From an uncultured Roseburia sp. (GTDB lineage Bacteria > Bacillota > Clostridia > Lachnospirales > Lachnospiraceae), in assembly GCA_947628935.1 (NCBI GenBank), contig CANRBT010000002.1:1-45811 (forward strand): a stretch of 45,811 nt of DNA. The letters run 5' to 3'. Below the pieces are notes generated by a model. That model had not been told where the DNA came from. It made no database searches and saw nothing but the letters and a program-made list of their open reading frames with translations. A program made the translations under genes and the position numbers. Of the stretch, positions 34,932 through 43,027 are shown piece after piece; positions within the stretch are counted from its first letter, which is position 1; every line of letters begins with the position of its first letter.

Positions 34932-34963
34932 GACCCCAGTGGAGATTCTGCTGGGGTCATTTT
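34932..34963 (+). terminator. Terminator of tRNA-Gln
   Basis: Stem GACCCCAG (34932-34939) / CTGGGGTC (34951-34958) with an 11-base loop, then ATTTT. The T run is short. Confidence 0.65.
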
Positions 34964-34999
34964 AACATAGGGATAGCCTGTGAGGAAGGGAGGAAGGCG

Positions 35000-35734
35000 A
35001 TGTATACCTTTGAGAGCCGCGTGCGCTACAGTGAGGTGGACAGTGAGCACAAGCTGACCCTGCCGGCGCTGCTGGATTATCTGCAGGATTGCTGCACCTT
35101 TCAGTCGGAGGCGCTGCATGTCGGGCTGGATTATCTGGAACGGGAGAAAGTGGGCTGGGTGCTTTCCTCCTGGGAGGTCGAGATCTTGCGTTATCCCGAT
35201 ATGGGAGAGACGATCCGTGTGCATACCTGGCCCTATGCATTCAACGGGTTCTATGGCTATCGGAATTTTCTCGTGGAGGACGCGCAGGGCGGAGTGCTCG
35301 CCCGGGCGAACTCCGTATGGGTGTTTATGGATATGGCGCGTATGCGGCCGACGAAGGTCACGGAGGTTTGCCTGCGCGCGTACGAGGGAGAGTTTGGGGA
35401 GCCGCTTGACGGGGCATGGGGCGACCGTAAGGTTGCAGTGCCGGAGCTCGCAGTGCCGCAGACGCCGGTCAGTGTTGCGCGCTTCCACATCGACACGAAC
35501 CATCACATGAACAACGGAAAGTATGTGCTGGTTGCGGAGGAATATCTGCCGGACGGGTTTGAGGTGGGCGGATTGCGTGTGGAATATAAGAAAGCGGCAA
35601 AGCTGGGAGATGTCCTGTTCCCCAGAGTGACGGAGGAGGGAGATCTCGCCACCGTTGTGCTGGCGCAGGAGACGGGCAAGCCCTATGCGGTTGTTCGGTT
35701 TGCGCGAAGGGAGAAACGGGAGGCTGAGGGATGA
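35000..35734 (+). CDS. Acyl-ACP thioesterase
   Basis: Releases fatty acids from acyl carrier protein. The 244-residue protein has two hot-dog halves: RVRYSEVDSEHKLTLPALLDYLQD and WEVEILRYPDMGETI in the first, and the catalytic-type DTNHHMNNGKYV in the second, with WVFMDMARMRPTKV between. The TE14/FatA-like family is common in clostridia. The ATG at 35000 has AGGAAGGGAGGAAGG upstream; the frame is open through the tRNA, which cannot be coding. The stop overlaps the next ATG by four bases, coupling it to the S1-domain gene. Confidence 0.92.
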   Translation: MYTFESRVRYSEVDSEHKLTLPALLDYLQDCCTFQSEALHVGLDYLEREKVGWVLSSWEVEILRYPDMGETIRVHTWPYAFNGFYGYRNFLVEDAQGGVLARANSVWVFMDMARMRPTKVTEVCLRAYEGEFGEPLDGAWGDRKVAVPELAVPQTPVSVARFHIDTNHHMNNGKYVLVAEEYLPDGFEVGGLRVEYKKAAKLGDVLFPRVTEEGDLATVVLAQETGKPYAVVRFARREKREAEG

Positions 35735-36567
35735 GGCTGGGAGAATATCAGACCCTTCAGGTGGTGCGCAGGGTGGAGTTTGGCGTGTATCTCGCGGAGG
35801 ATCCGCAGGAGGAGCGTCAGGTTCTCCTGCCGGAGAAGCAGATACCGGAAGGCACGAAGATCGGAGATGAGCTGAAGGTATTCCTGTATAAAGATTCCAG
35901 GGACCGGCTGATCGCGACGACCCGCCAGCCCAGGCTCGTGCTGGGCGGACTTGCGGCGCTCCCGGTCGTTGAGGTGGGAAAGATAGGTGCGTTTCTGGAT
36001 TGGGGACTGGAAAAGGATCTTTTTCTTCCGTATAAAGAGATGACGACCAGGGTGGAGGCAGGAGACGAGGTGCTTGTCACGCTCTACATAGACAAGAGCC
36101 GCAGACTTTGCGCCACGATGAGAAAACTGTATGCGCTGCTTCGGACGGATTCCGACTATCAGAAGGGTGACACAGTACAAGGGCGGGTATATGAGTTCGG
36201 AAGGGACTTTGGGACCTTTGTGGCAGTGGATGACTGCTATTCCGCCATGATACCGGCGCATGAGGATTGCAGCAGGCTGCGCATCGGCGACGTGGTCGAG
36301 GCGAAGGTGCTTGGCGTGAAGCCGGACGGTAAGCTGGACATCACGCTGCGGGAGAAGGCATATCTCCAGATGGATGCGGATGCGGAAAAAGTCATGGGGA
36401 TCATTGAGGAGTATGCGGGCGTGCTGCCGTTCACGGATAAGGCTTCGCCGGAGGTGATCCGGAGAGAGACAGGGCTTAGCAAGAATGCATTCAAGCGCGC
36501 GGTGGGAAGATTGTATAAGGAGCGGCGCATTGAGATCACGGAGCGCGCGATCCGCAGGGTACGGTAG
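35731..36567 (+). CDS. CvfB-type S1 RNA-binding protein
   Basis: The 278-residue protein consists of S1-like beta-barrels, one beginning LQVVRRVEFGVYLAE, one with VGKIGAFLDWGLEKDLFLPYKE, and one with VQGRVYEFGRDFGTFVAVDDCYSAMIP, followed by a winged-helix C-terminus (TDKASPEVIRRETGLSKNAFKRAVGRLYKER). This is the CvfB/YitL layout, an RNA-binding regulator of virulence and exoprotein genes in staphylococci; the role here is unknown. It is translationally coupled to the thioesterase gene. Confidence 0.93.
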   Translation: MRLGEYQTLQVVRRVEFGVYLAEDPQEERQVLLPEKQIPEGTKIGDELKVFLYKDSRDRLIATTRQPRLVLGGLAALPVVEVGKIGAFLDWGLEKDLFLPYKEMTTRVEAGDEVLVTLYIDKSRRLCATMRKLYALLRTDSDYQKGDTVQGRVYEFGRDFGTFVAVDDCYSAMIPAHEDCSRLRIGDVVEAKVLGVKPDGKLDITLREKAYLQMDADAEKVMGIIEEYAGVLPFTDKASPEVIRRETGLSKNAFKRAVGRLYKERRIEITERAIRRVR

Positions 36568-36607
36568 TGAGGTATGACATATTTATAATAGAAAGAAGGA
36601 GAGCATT

Positions 36608-36982
36608 ATGAAAAAAGTAATCAGCACAGATCAGGCGCCGGCGGCGATCGGTCCGTATTCCCAGGCAATTGAGGTGAACGGAATGGTTTATACCTCCGGT
36701 ATCATTCCGGTCGTTCCGGCGACGGGAGAGATCCCGGCAGGGTCCGCGGCACAGGCAAAGCAGGCGCTGACAAACCTGTCTCATCTTCTGGATGCGGCGG
36801 GCAGCAGCATGGACCAGGTCGTCAAGACCACGGTGTTCATCAAGGAGATGAATGATTTTGGGGCGATCAATGAGGTCTATCAGACGTTCTTTACCGGAGC
36901 ATATCCGGCGAGGAGCTGCGTAGAGGTCGCGCGTCTTCCCAAGGATGTCTTGATTGAAATCGAGGCGGTTGCATGGAAGTGA
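36608..36982 (+). CDS. ridA: RidA family reactive-intermediate deaminase
   Basis: Hydrolyses enamine/imine intermediates formed by PLP enzymes, protecting against 2-aminoacrylate. The 124-residue protein has AIGPYSQAI near the N-terminus, GMVYTSGIIPVVPATG, LLDAAGSSMDQVVKTTVFIKEMNDF and the substrate-binding arginine in YPARSCVEVARLPKDVLIEIEAVA. Length is typical of the trimeric family. AAGGAGAG precedes the ATG; TATAAT at about 36583 may be its -10, without a good -35. Confidence 0.95.
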   Translation: MKKVISTDQAPAAIGPYSQAIEVNGMVYTSGIIPVVPATGEIPAGSAAQAKQALTNLSHLLDAAGSSMDQVVKTTVFIKEMNDFGAINEVYQTFFTGAYPARSCVEVARLPKDVLIEIEAVAWK

Positions 36983-36989
36983 GAACATA

Positions 36990-37023
36990 AACGGAGGGAG
37001 CCGTATGCCGGCTCCCTCCGTTT
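36990..37023 (+). terminator. Intrinsic terminator of ridA
   Basis: A 13-base-pair stem AACGGAGGGAGCC / GGCTCCCTCCGTT encloses a seven-base loop; the T run is short (TTT). It is also downstream of the convergent yjfB-like gene. Confidence 0.75.
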
Positions 37024-37076
37024 GTGTTTGCAGAGCGATGCTCGTTTCACAGGGCATCCGTTGCACAAAGGACCGG

Positions 37077-37289
37077 CTAGACGTAGAGGTCGATATTGCC
37101 GCCTACAGCCGGATTCACAGAGTGCTCCATCATCTGGACCATGGAAGCGCCGAGCGCTTCGTTCATCTCCAGCGACTGGTCAAGGACCGCGGTGCTGACT
37201 GCGTAGGCGAGACTGCCGCTGCTGACAGAGGAGCTTGCGTCGTAAGCGCTCAGAGTGCCAAGCGCTGCACTGACATTAGCAAAATCCAT
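37077..37289 (-). CDS. YjfB-family small protein (putative motility-associated)
   Basis: The 70-residue protein has the pattern of YjfB proteins: LAYAVSTAVLDQSLEMNEALGASMVQMMEHSVNPAVGGNIDLYV, of which the terminal NPAVGGNIDL is the most characteristic part. The family is linked by annotation to motility, but its function is not established and no flagellar genes are nearby. AAAGGTGGG precedes the start. It is preceded by a good sigma-A promoter and no sigma-28-type promoter was recognised. Confidence 0.85.
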   Translation of the reverse strand: MDFANVSAALGTLSAYDASSSVSSGSLAYAVSTAVLDQSLEMNEALGASMVQMMEHSVNPAVGGNIDLYV

Positions 37290-37322
37290 AAAAATCCCAC
37301 CTTTCTGTCTCTCTGTGTATCT

Positions 37323-37351
37323 ATTATGTCATAAATGCGGGAGATTGACAA
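37323..37351 (-). promoter_or_regulatory. Sigma-A promoter of the YjfB-like gene
   Basis: On the minus strand TTGTCA (37346-37351), 17 bases, CATAAT (37323-37328), with the extended TGA. It is about 35 bases from the start codon. Confidence 0.65.
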
Positions 37352-37467
37352 GGGAGATATGGGGAAAAACATGGTGACAGCGTGCGTTTGAGGAGCGGAT
37401 TTGTAGAAAAAAGAAAATGGGCACCACATCATGGCGGAAAAGATGCGGGACACACCAGAGTTAGCGG

Positions 37468-37496
37468 TTGACATAGTAAAAACCATTTGATATAAT
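37468..37496 (+). promoter_or_regulatory. Perfect-consensus sigma-A promoter of the SH3-NlpC gene
   Basis: TTGACA (37468-37473), 17 bases, TATAAT (37491-37496), plus an extended TGA in front of the -10. It is the best promoter match in the window and implies high constitutive expression. The leader is about 50 bases. Confidence 0.9.
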
Positions 37497-37553
37497 ACAT
37501 GTGCAAAAAAAATGTAACAAAGTTGTAACAAATGAAATTCCCTGGAGGAGTGT

Positions 37554-38960
37554 ATGAACAGAAGAGTATGGAGGGTGACAGGAGCATTATTGGCAGGAGT
37601 ACTGATGATGGGGGATCCTGCAGTCAGTATATATGCAACGCCGTATGCGGGGATTTCCGCGATGACGGTACCGCAGTCCAATACGGTCAAGGGAGGTCCT
37701 GCGGCGGGTGTTTCCCTTGCCGTTTCGGATTATCTGGCGAGCAACAGCACATCGGCGGCGCAGGTGAGTGAGAATCACGCACCGGTCGTTTTGGCGGAGG
37801 AGAATGCAGTGCCTGCCGCGACGGAGGAGAATGCAGCGCCTGCCGCGACGGAGGAGAATGTACCTCCCGTGGCTGTGGATGAGAGTATTTTAGAGGCAGG
37901 TACTGTGACGACGGAGGCGGGGCAGGACGCGCAGACGGAGCAGGTGATTACCGGAGAAACGCTCGACCAGACCGTGACGGCGGATCAGGTCGTACCGGTT
38001 CAGCCGGCGGAGCAGCCTGTGTCCGAGTATGCGGATATCGCGATCGCGCAGGTGGACAACTATGTCAATGTCCGCTCGGAGCCGAGCACGGAAAGCGAGG
38101 TGCTCGGAAAGCTGTATAACAATTCCGCGGCAAAGATTTTAGAGACGACGGCGGACGGATGGTATCGCATCACCTCCGGAAGCGTGGATGGCTATGTGAA
38201 GTGCGAGTATGTGGTGGCAGGCGATGAGGAGCTGGCGCGTTCGGTCAGCACGCGTTATGCGAAGGTGACGACCACGACGCTCTTTGTGCGGACAGAGCCG
38301 TCTACGGATGCGAGCGTTCTGGGAATGGTTCCTCTTGGGGATGATCTTGTTGTGCTCGATGAGTCTACGCCGGGCTGGGCAAAGGTCACGGTAGAGGAAG
38401 GAGAGGGCTATGTGTCTACGGACTACGTCACGCTGACGACCGAGTTCGTGCAGGCGGAGTCCAAGGCAGAGGAGGAAGCGAGACTGGCAAAGGAGGAAGC
38501 GGAGCGCCAGGCAGCGGCGGCGGCAGCGGCGGCGGCGAGGAAAAAAGACGCAGCGGCGCAGTCCTCCGGTGACAGCGGGTCCCAGGAGGCGCAGCAGTCC
38601 TATGCGGCGCCGGCAAGCTCCAACGGACAGGCGGTCGCAAATTACGCATGCCAGTTTGTAGGAAATCCATATGTATATGGCGGTTCCAGTCTGACGAACG
38701 GCACGGACTGCTCCGGTTTTGTCATGAGTGTGTATGCGGCATTTGGGATCGGTCTTCCGCATTCGTCCAGCGCATTGCGCGGATGCGGTTATGAGGTCAG
38801 TCTCTCTTCCGCGCAGCCGGGAGACATTGTATGCTACAGCGGTCATGTTGGGATCTATATCGGCAATGGAACGATCGTGCATGCAAGTACTCCGTCCAGC
38901 GGCATTACCTATTCGAGCGTAAATTATCGCAGCCCGATCTGTGTGAGAAGAATTTTCTAA
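37554..38960 (+). CDS. Secreted SH3b-NlpC/P60 peptidoglycan hydrolase
   Basis: The 468-residue protein has a signal peptide (to about residue 28), a low-complexity region with nine-residue repeats (82-105), two bacterial SH3 domains (about 162-222 with DNYVNVRSEPSTES and 235-293 with TTLFVRTEPSTDAS), a Lys/Glu/Ala-rich linker (299-360), and a C-terminal NlpC/P60 domain (360-468) with an intact triad: Cys386 in NGTDCSGF, His431 in SGHVGIY and His443 in IVHASTP. It probably cleaves D-Glu-diaminopimelate bonds in stem peptides. CTGGAGGAG precedes the ATG. Its NlpC domain is a close relative of the one in the putative anti-sigma factor at 6373. Confidence 0.95.
   Translation: MNRRVWRVTGALLAGVLMMGDPAVSIYATPYAGISAMTVPQSNTVKGGPAAGVSLAVSDYLASNSTSAAQVSENHAPVVLAEENAVPAATEENAAPAATEENVPPVAVDESILEAGTVTTEAGQDAQTEQVITGETLDQTVTADQVVPVQPAEQPVSEYADIAIAQVDNYVNVRSEPSTESEVLGKLYNNSAAKILETTADGWYRITSGSVDGYVKCEYVVAGDEELARSVSTRYAKVTTTTLFVRTEPSTDASVLGMVPLGDDLVVLDESTPGWAKVTVEEGEGYVSTDYVTLTTEFVQAESKAEEEARLAKEEAERQAAAAAAAAARKKDAAAQSSGDSGSQEAQQSYAAPASSNGQAVANYACQFVGNPYVYGGSSLTNGTDCSGFVMSVYAAFGIGLPHSSSALRGCGYEVSLSSAQPGDIVCYSGHVGIYIGNGTIVHASTPSSGITYSSVNYRSPICVRRIF
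37797..37859 (+). repeat. 27-base tandem repeat inside the SH3-NlpC gene
   Basis: Two full copies (37797-37823, 37824-37850) and nine bases of a third, encoding EENA(V/A)PAAT. Only one base differs between the two full copies. It is in frame, so copy-number change would alter linker length only. Confidence 0.85.
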
Positions 38961-38976
38961 TGACGATCCGAAGGGG

Positions 38977-39014
38977 ACAGGGGGGAAGCGCAGCGGCGCA
39001 GCCCCCTGTTTTTT
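38977..39014 (+). terminator. Intrinsic terminator after the SH3-NlpC gene
   Basis: ACAGGGGG (38977-38984) / CCCCCTGT (39002-39009), with an inner GCGC-AGCG-GCGC hairpin, then T residues to 39014. The rest of the gene-free stretch 39015-39340 holds the DnaA boxes and the next promoter. Confidence 0.88.
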
Positions 39015-39113
39015 ATTGCCGCAGTCCCCTGTAAAGAGAGGGTTATACAAAATGCACAAATCGAAAAAGACGCATTGAAAAAAATCGCGAAGGAAAAGGA
39101 AGAGGATGAAAAG

Positions 39114-39184
39114 TTATCCACACGAGAAATCGTGTGAAAAAGGAAAAAAACGAGTTATACACGGAGTTGTTCACATTATCCACA
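39114..39184 (+). promoter_or_regulatory. Cluster of DnaA-box sequences in a gene-free stretch
   Basis: TTATCCACA at 39114-39122, TTATACACG at 39155-39163 and TTATCCACA at 39176-39184 are in the same orientation; the first and last match the bacterial DnaA consensus exactly. Weaker relatives are TTGTTCACA (39167-39175) and TTATACAAA (39043-39051). The first box overlaps a hairpin CACACGA-GAAA-TCGTGTG (39119-39136). The surrounding DNA is AT-rich. No dnaA, dnaN, gyrB or rpmH is in the window, so this is not a standard oriC locus as seen here. Confidence 0.65.
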
Positions 39185-39278
39185 GAAAAAAAGGTCGAAA
39201 ATGCGGTTTACATAGATGGGAAAGCGAACGTATGTTTTGTATAGAAATCATAAACCTGGAGAAATGGCACGAAAAGGA

Positions 39279-39306
39279 TTGACAATTCCAAAATGAAATG
39301 TATATC
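39279..39306 (+). promoter_or_regulatory. Promoter of the tagA-like gene
   Basis: TTGACA (39279-39284), 16 bases, TATATC (39301-39306). It lies about 95 bases downstream of the last DnaA box. Confidence 0.6.
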
Positions 39307-39340
39307 TTTATAGGTGTATGCAAACGAATATAGGTGTAAT

Positions 39341-40060
39341 ATGATAAAAAAGATAGATGTACTGGGGCTTTCACTCGACAACTGCACCGTGCGGGAAGCC
39401 ATGATGCGGGTGGAAGAATACCTGAATGAGGGTGTGCTCCGCACGATAGAGACTGTTACCATGCAGATGCTGCTGGTGCAGGAGGAGGATGCTGTGGTCC
39501 GGGAGGTGCTTTCCGGGCTGGACCTCACCATCATCGGTGAGAAGGAGATCCTGCAGATCGCAGATGCCGCGTCCATGCAGCGCGTGCAGGAGACGGAGGA
39601 AAACGACTTTGCCTATGAATTTTTTAAGAGGGTAGAGCGGAACAAAAAGAGGGTCTTTCTGCTGGGCGAGAGCGAGGAGCGGCTGGCACAGCAGAAGGCG
39701 CAGATCGCAGACCTGTTTCCGAGAATGGAGGTTTGCGGGGAATGTGCGCTGGAGGAGTGTACGGGGGACATTGAGGCGGTCATCAATGAGATCAACGCGA
39801 TGAGCCCGGACGTCATTCTCTCTGTGCTTCCAACGCCGGGACAAGAGCACTTCCTCTCGGAAAACCGGGACAAGATGCATGTCAATCTCTGGTACGGGAT
39901 GGGAGTGCAGGAGTTGGGCAGAAGGAGGCGTGGGCTGGCGGATGTCTTTTGGAGCCTGCTTCACTGGGGAAGGCTTAAGAACAGCGTCGACAAATACAGG
40001 AAGGGCGGACAGGAGGGGACGTCGGCAGAACCTGAAAAAAAGATGAGAGAGAGTAAATAA
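39341..40060 (+). CDS. WecG/TagA/CpsF family glycosyltransferase
   Basis: The family transfers ManNAc or related sugars to lipid-linked GlcNAc in teichoic-acid or polysaccharide synthesis. The 239-residue protein has IDVLGLSLDNCTVREAM at the N-terminus, ETVTMQMLL (in place of the usual VTxN), KRVFLLGESEERLAQ and DVILSVLPTPGQEHFL, then GMGVQELGRRRRG. The motif segments are somewhat divergent, so enzymatic activity is likely but not certain. The ATG at 39341 has AGGTG upstream. Its stop overlaps the start of the YitT gene by one base. Confidence 0.85.
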   Translation: MIKKIDVLGLSLDNCTVREAMMRVEEYLNEGVLRTIETVTMQMLLVQEEDAVVREVLSGLDLTIIGEKEILQIADAASMQRVQETEENDFAYEFFKRVERNKKRVFLLGESEERLAQQKAQIADLFPRMEVCGECALEECTGDIEAVINEINAMSPDVILSVLPTPGQEHFLSENRDKMHVNLWYGMGVQELGRRRRGLADVFWSLLHWGRLKNSVDKYRKGGQEGTSAEPEKKMRESK

Positions 40061-40944
40061 TGCAGGGAATGTTCTATAAAAAGTCCGTGGCGAGGGATTA
40101 TCTGCTGCTGATTGTGGGCACAGCGTTGGTGGCGGCGAGTATACAGTGGATCTATGACCCGATCCACCTTGTCACGGGAGGCTTTACCGGTCTGGCGATC
40201 ATCGTGAGGCGAAGCTCGGAGGGACTGGTCGCGGGCGGCATCCCGCTCTGGTTTACGAACCTTGTGCTGAACATACCGGTATTTCTGGCGGCGTTTCGGA
40301 TCAAGGGGCGGCGCTTTATCGGGCGCACGCTGGCGGGAACCTTCCTGCTGTCCGCATGGCTGTATGCGCTTCCGCCCATGAACCTTGCGGAGGGGGATTA
40401 CATTCTGGCAGCGCTGTTCGGCGGGTTGATCGGCGGAGCGGGAATGGGGCTGGTGCTTCTGGCGCGCGCGACGACCGGCGGGACCGATATGGTGGCAACG
40501 CTGATCCAGCATTATATCAGGCATTATTCCATCGTGCAGATCATGCAGGCGCTTGACGGTCTGATCGTGCTGTGCGGTCTGTTCGTGTTCGGCATTCGCG
40601 CGGGTCTTTATGCGATGGTCGCGATCTTTGTTACAAGCAAGGTGTCGGGCGCGTTGACGGAGGGGTTGAAGTTTTCCAAGGTCGCCTATATCATTTCCGA
40701 CAAATACGAGCAGATCGCGGATCAGATCCTGGATGAGATGGACCGCGGAGTGACCGGTCTGATGGCGAAGGGCATGTATTCCGGCACGGAAAAATGCATG
40801 CTGTACTGCGTGGTGTCGCAGAAGGAGATCGTCGCAGTCAAGGAGATCGCAGCGGAGATCGACCCGCATGCCTTTGTGATCGTATCAGATGCGAGGGAGG
40901 TTCTTGGAGAGGGGTTTCAGGAATATTCCAGACAGGGCTCGTGA
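40060..40944 (+). CDS. YitT family membrane protein (DUF2179)
   Basis: The 294-residue protein has five to six hydrophobic segments (about residues 12-195) and a C-terminal DUF2179 domain (about 205-290) with KCMLYCVVSQKEIVAVKEIAAEIDPHAFVIVSDAREVLGEGF. The membrane half contains DPIHLVTGGFTGLAII and RATTGGTDMVA, typical of the family. Function is not established. It is translationally coupled to the glycosyltransferase gene (TAATG) and followed by a terminator. Confidence 0.93.
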   Translation: MQGMFYKKSVARDYLLLIVGTALVAASIQWIYDPIHLVTGGFTGLAIIVRRSSEGLVAGGIPLWFTNLVLNIPVFLAAFRIKGRRFIGRTLAGTFLLSAWLYALPPMNLAEGDYILAALFGGLIGGAGMGLVLLARATTGGTDMVATLIQHYIRHYSIVQIMQALDGLIVLCGLFVFGIRAGLYAMVAIFVTSKVSGALTEGLKFSKVAYIISDKYEQIADQILDEMDRGVTGLMAKGMYSGTEKCMLYCVVSQKEIVAVKEIAAEIDPHAFVIVSDAREVLGEGFQEYSRQGS

Positions 40945-40956
40945 GAAGGATGAATA

Positions 40957-41002
40957 GAAAGAGGAATTGCATAAAAAATGTGCATTTCCTCTTTCTTTTT
41001 TT
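40957..41002 (+). terminator. Intrinsic terminator after yitT
   Basis: A 15-base stem GAAAGAGGAATTGCA / TGCATTTCCTCTTTC with one mismatch is followed by seven T residues. Confidence 0.9.
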
Positions 41003-41071
41003 GGTGTTTTGCATTAAAATATAATTTAGGTATCTTTGTCAAGAGAACCAGAGGGAGAAGGAGCGAAGCTT

Positions 41072-42160
41072 ATGATTTCCAATCAGATACTTCAGAATAC
41101 GATCGACGGGTTAAAGGGGATAACCAGGATCGATCTGTGCATTATAGATGTGGAGGGGAATGTACTTGCCGCGACGTTTCCTGAGGCGGAGGAGTACATT
41201 GAGCCTGCCCAGGCATTCGTGGAGTCGCCGGCGGACAGTCAGGTAGTGAACGGTTATCAGTTCTTTAAGGTGTTTGATGAGCATCAGTTAGAGTATGTGC
41301 TGCTCGCGAGCGGGGACAGCGAGGACGTGTACATGGTAGGCAAGATCGCCAGCTTTCAGGTGCAGAACCTCCTGATCGCATATAAGGAGCGGTTTGATAA
41401 GGATAATTTTATCAAGAACCTTCTGCTGGATAATCTGCTGCTCGTGGATATCTACAACCGTGCCAAGAAGCTGCACATTGACACGGAGGTGCGCCGTGTC
41501 GTGTTCATCGTGGAGTCGAACCGCGATAAGGAGGGCAATGAGCTGGAGCGCATCCGCGGTATCTTTGGCGGCAAGGTGAAGGATTTCGTGACGGCTGTGG
41601 ATGAGAAAAACATCATCGTCGTGAAGGAGGTCGCAGAGAACGAGGGCTATGAGGAGCTCGGCAAGACAGCGGAGGTCATCGTGGGAATGCTTTCTTCGGA
41701 CGGAGAGGGCGAGGTGCATGTGGCGTACGGCACGATCGTCAACGAGATCAAGGAGGTCTCGCGTTCGTACAAGGAGGCGCGCATGGCGCTCGATGTGGGG
41801 AAGATCTTTTTCGAGGACCGCAATATCATTGCGTACTCCACGCTTGGTATCGGACGGTTGATCTATCAGCTTCCGATCCCGCTCTGCAAGATGTTCATCA
41901 GGGAGATCTTCGACGGGAAGTCGCCGGACGACTTTGACGAGGAGACGCTTACGACCATCAACAAATTCTTCGAGAACAGCCTGAACGTGTCTGAGACGTC
42001 ACGTCAGCTTTACATACACCGCAACACGCTCGTGTACCGCCTGGATAAGCTGCAAAAGAGCACAGGATTGGATCTGCGCGTGTTTGAGGATGCGATCACC
42101 TTTAAGATCGCATTGATGGTAGTGAAGTATATGAAGTACATGGAGTCTCTTGATTATTAG
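41072..42160 (+). CDS. CdaR/PucR-type transcriptional regulator
   Basis: The 362-residue protein has an N-terminal diacid-recognition-like domain (DLCIIDVEGNVLAATFPEA), a middle GGDEF-like degenerate region and a C-terminal PucR helix-turn-helix (FFENSLNVSETSRQLYIHRNTLVYRLDKLQKSTGLD). Such proteins activate uptake and catabolism genes in response to small molecules. The inducer is not evident. The start at 41072 has GGAGAAGGAG upstream; 12 further codons are open but lack a site. TATAAT near 41018 may be its -10. Confidence 0.9.
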   Translation: MISNQILQNTIDGLKGITRIDLCIIDVEGNVLAATFPEAEEYIEPAQAFVESPADSQVVNGYQFFKVFDEHQLEYVLLASGDSEDVYMVGKIASFQVQNLLIAYKERFDKDNFIKNLLLDNLLLVDIYNRAKKLHIDTEVRRVVFIVESNRDKEGNELERIRGIFGGKVKDFVTAVDEKNIIVVKEVAENEGYEELGKTAEVIVGMLSSDGEGEVHVAYGTIVNEIKEVSRSYKEARMALDVGKIFFEDRNIIAYSTLGIGRLIYQLPIPLCKMFIREIFDGKSPDDFDEETLTTINKFFENSLNVSETSRQLYIHRNTLVYRLDKLQKSTGLDLRVFEDAITFKIALMVVKYMKYMESLDY

Positions 42161-42196
42161 GATCCCAGAATATGTGTACAGAAACGAGGAAAGAGC

Positions 42197-43027
42197 ATGA
42201 TTAAGTTGGAACATGTCAGCAAGGCGTATTCGGCGGGGATTCCTGCGCTGAATGACGTGAGTCTGAACATCGAGCAGGGAGAGTTCGTCTTTATCGTCGG
42301 TGACAGCGGTTCCGGAAAGTCGACATTGATCAAGCTTTTGCTTAAGGAGCTTGAGCCGACCGAGGGCGCGATCGCCATAGACGGAAAATATCTGAATAAG
42401 ATCCGAAGGAGGCAAATCCCGAAATTCCGCAGGAACATTGGTGTGGTGTTTCAGGATTTCCGCCTGTTAAAGGACCGGAACATCTATGACAACGTTGCTT
42501 TCGCGCAGAAGGTCATCGGAGAGTCGGGACGCGCGATCCGCAAGAATGTGCCCTCGATGCTTTCCATGGTTGGACTTGCGGCAAAATATCGTTCCTATCC
42601 GAGACAGCTCTCCGGCGGGGAGCAGCAGAGGGTCGCGATCGCGCGGGCGCTCATCAACAAGCCAAAGATCCTTCTCGCGGATGAGCCGACCGGAAATCTG
42701 GACAGCAACAATGCGTGGGAGATCATGAAGCTCATGGAGGAGATCAATGAGCAGGGGACCACGGTCGTTGTGGTGACACACAACATGGATATCGTCCGGG
42801 CGATGAACAAGCGCATCATCACGATGCAGAAGGGCGTGGTCATTGAGGACAGCGGCGGGGATGCCGGCTACGTCCGCTCGGAGCGCACCTATACCGCGGA
42901 GACCTGGGAGGAGGAGCATTCGGAGCCCGCAGAGGAGACGGATGATCTGGAGGATTCCCTGGAGGATGATCTGGACTTTTTTGCCGACGGCATATTTGGA
43001 AAGCGCGGAGGTGAAAAGCGAAGATGA
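42197..43027 (+). CDS. ftsE: Cell-division ATP-binding protein FtsE with acidic tail
   Basis: The ATPase of the FtsEX complex that activates septal wall hydrolases. The 276-residue protein has Walker A GDSGSGKST (about 35-43), Q-loop FQDFRL, signature LSGGEQQRVAIARAL, Walker B ILLADEPTGNLD and THNMDIV. After about residue 220 a tail of about 50 residues rich in Glu and Asp (EEEHSEPAEETDD, LEDSLEDDLD) ends in a basic patch (GKRGGEKRR). FtsE is usually about 225-230 residues, so the tail is extra. The gene overlaps ftsX by four bases. Confidence 0.95.
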   Translation: MIKLEHVSKAYSAGIPALNDVSLNIEQGEFVFIVGDSGSGKSTLIKLLLKELEPTEGAIAIDGKYLNKIRRRQIPKFRRNIGVVFQDFRLLKDRNIYDNVAFAQKVIGESGRAIRKNVPSMLSMVGLAAKYRSYPRQLSGGEQQRVAIARALINKPKILLADEPTGNLDSNNAWEIMKLMEEINEQGTTVVVVTHNMDIVRAMNKRIITMQKGVVIEDSGGDAGYVRSERTYTAETWEEEHSEPAEETDDLEDSLEDDLDFFADGIFGKRGGEKRR

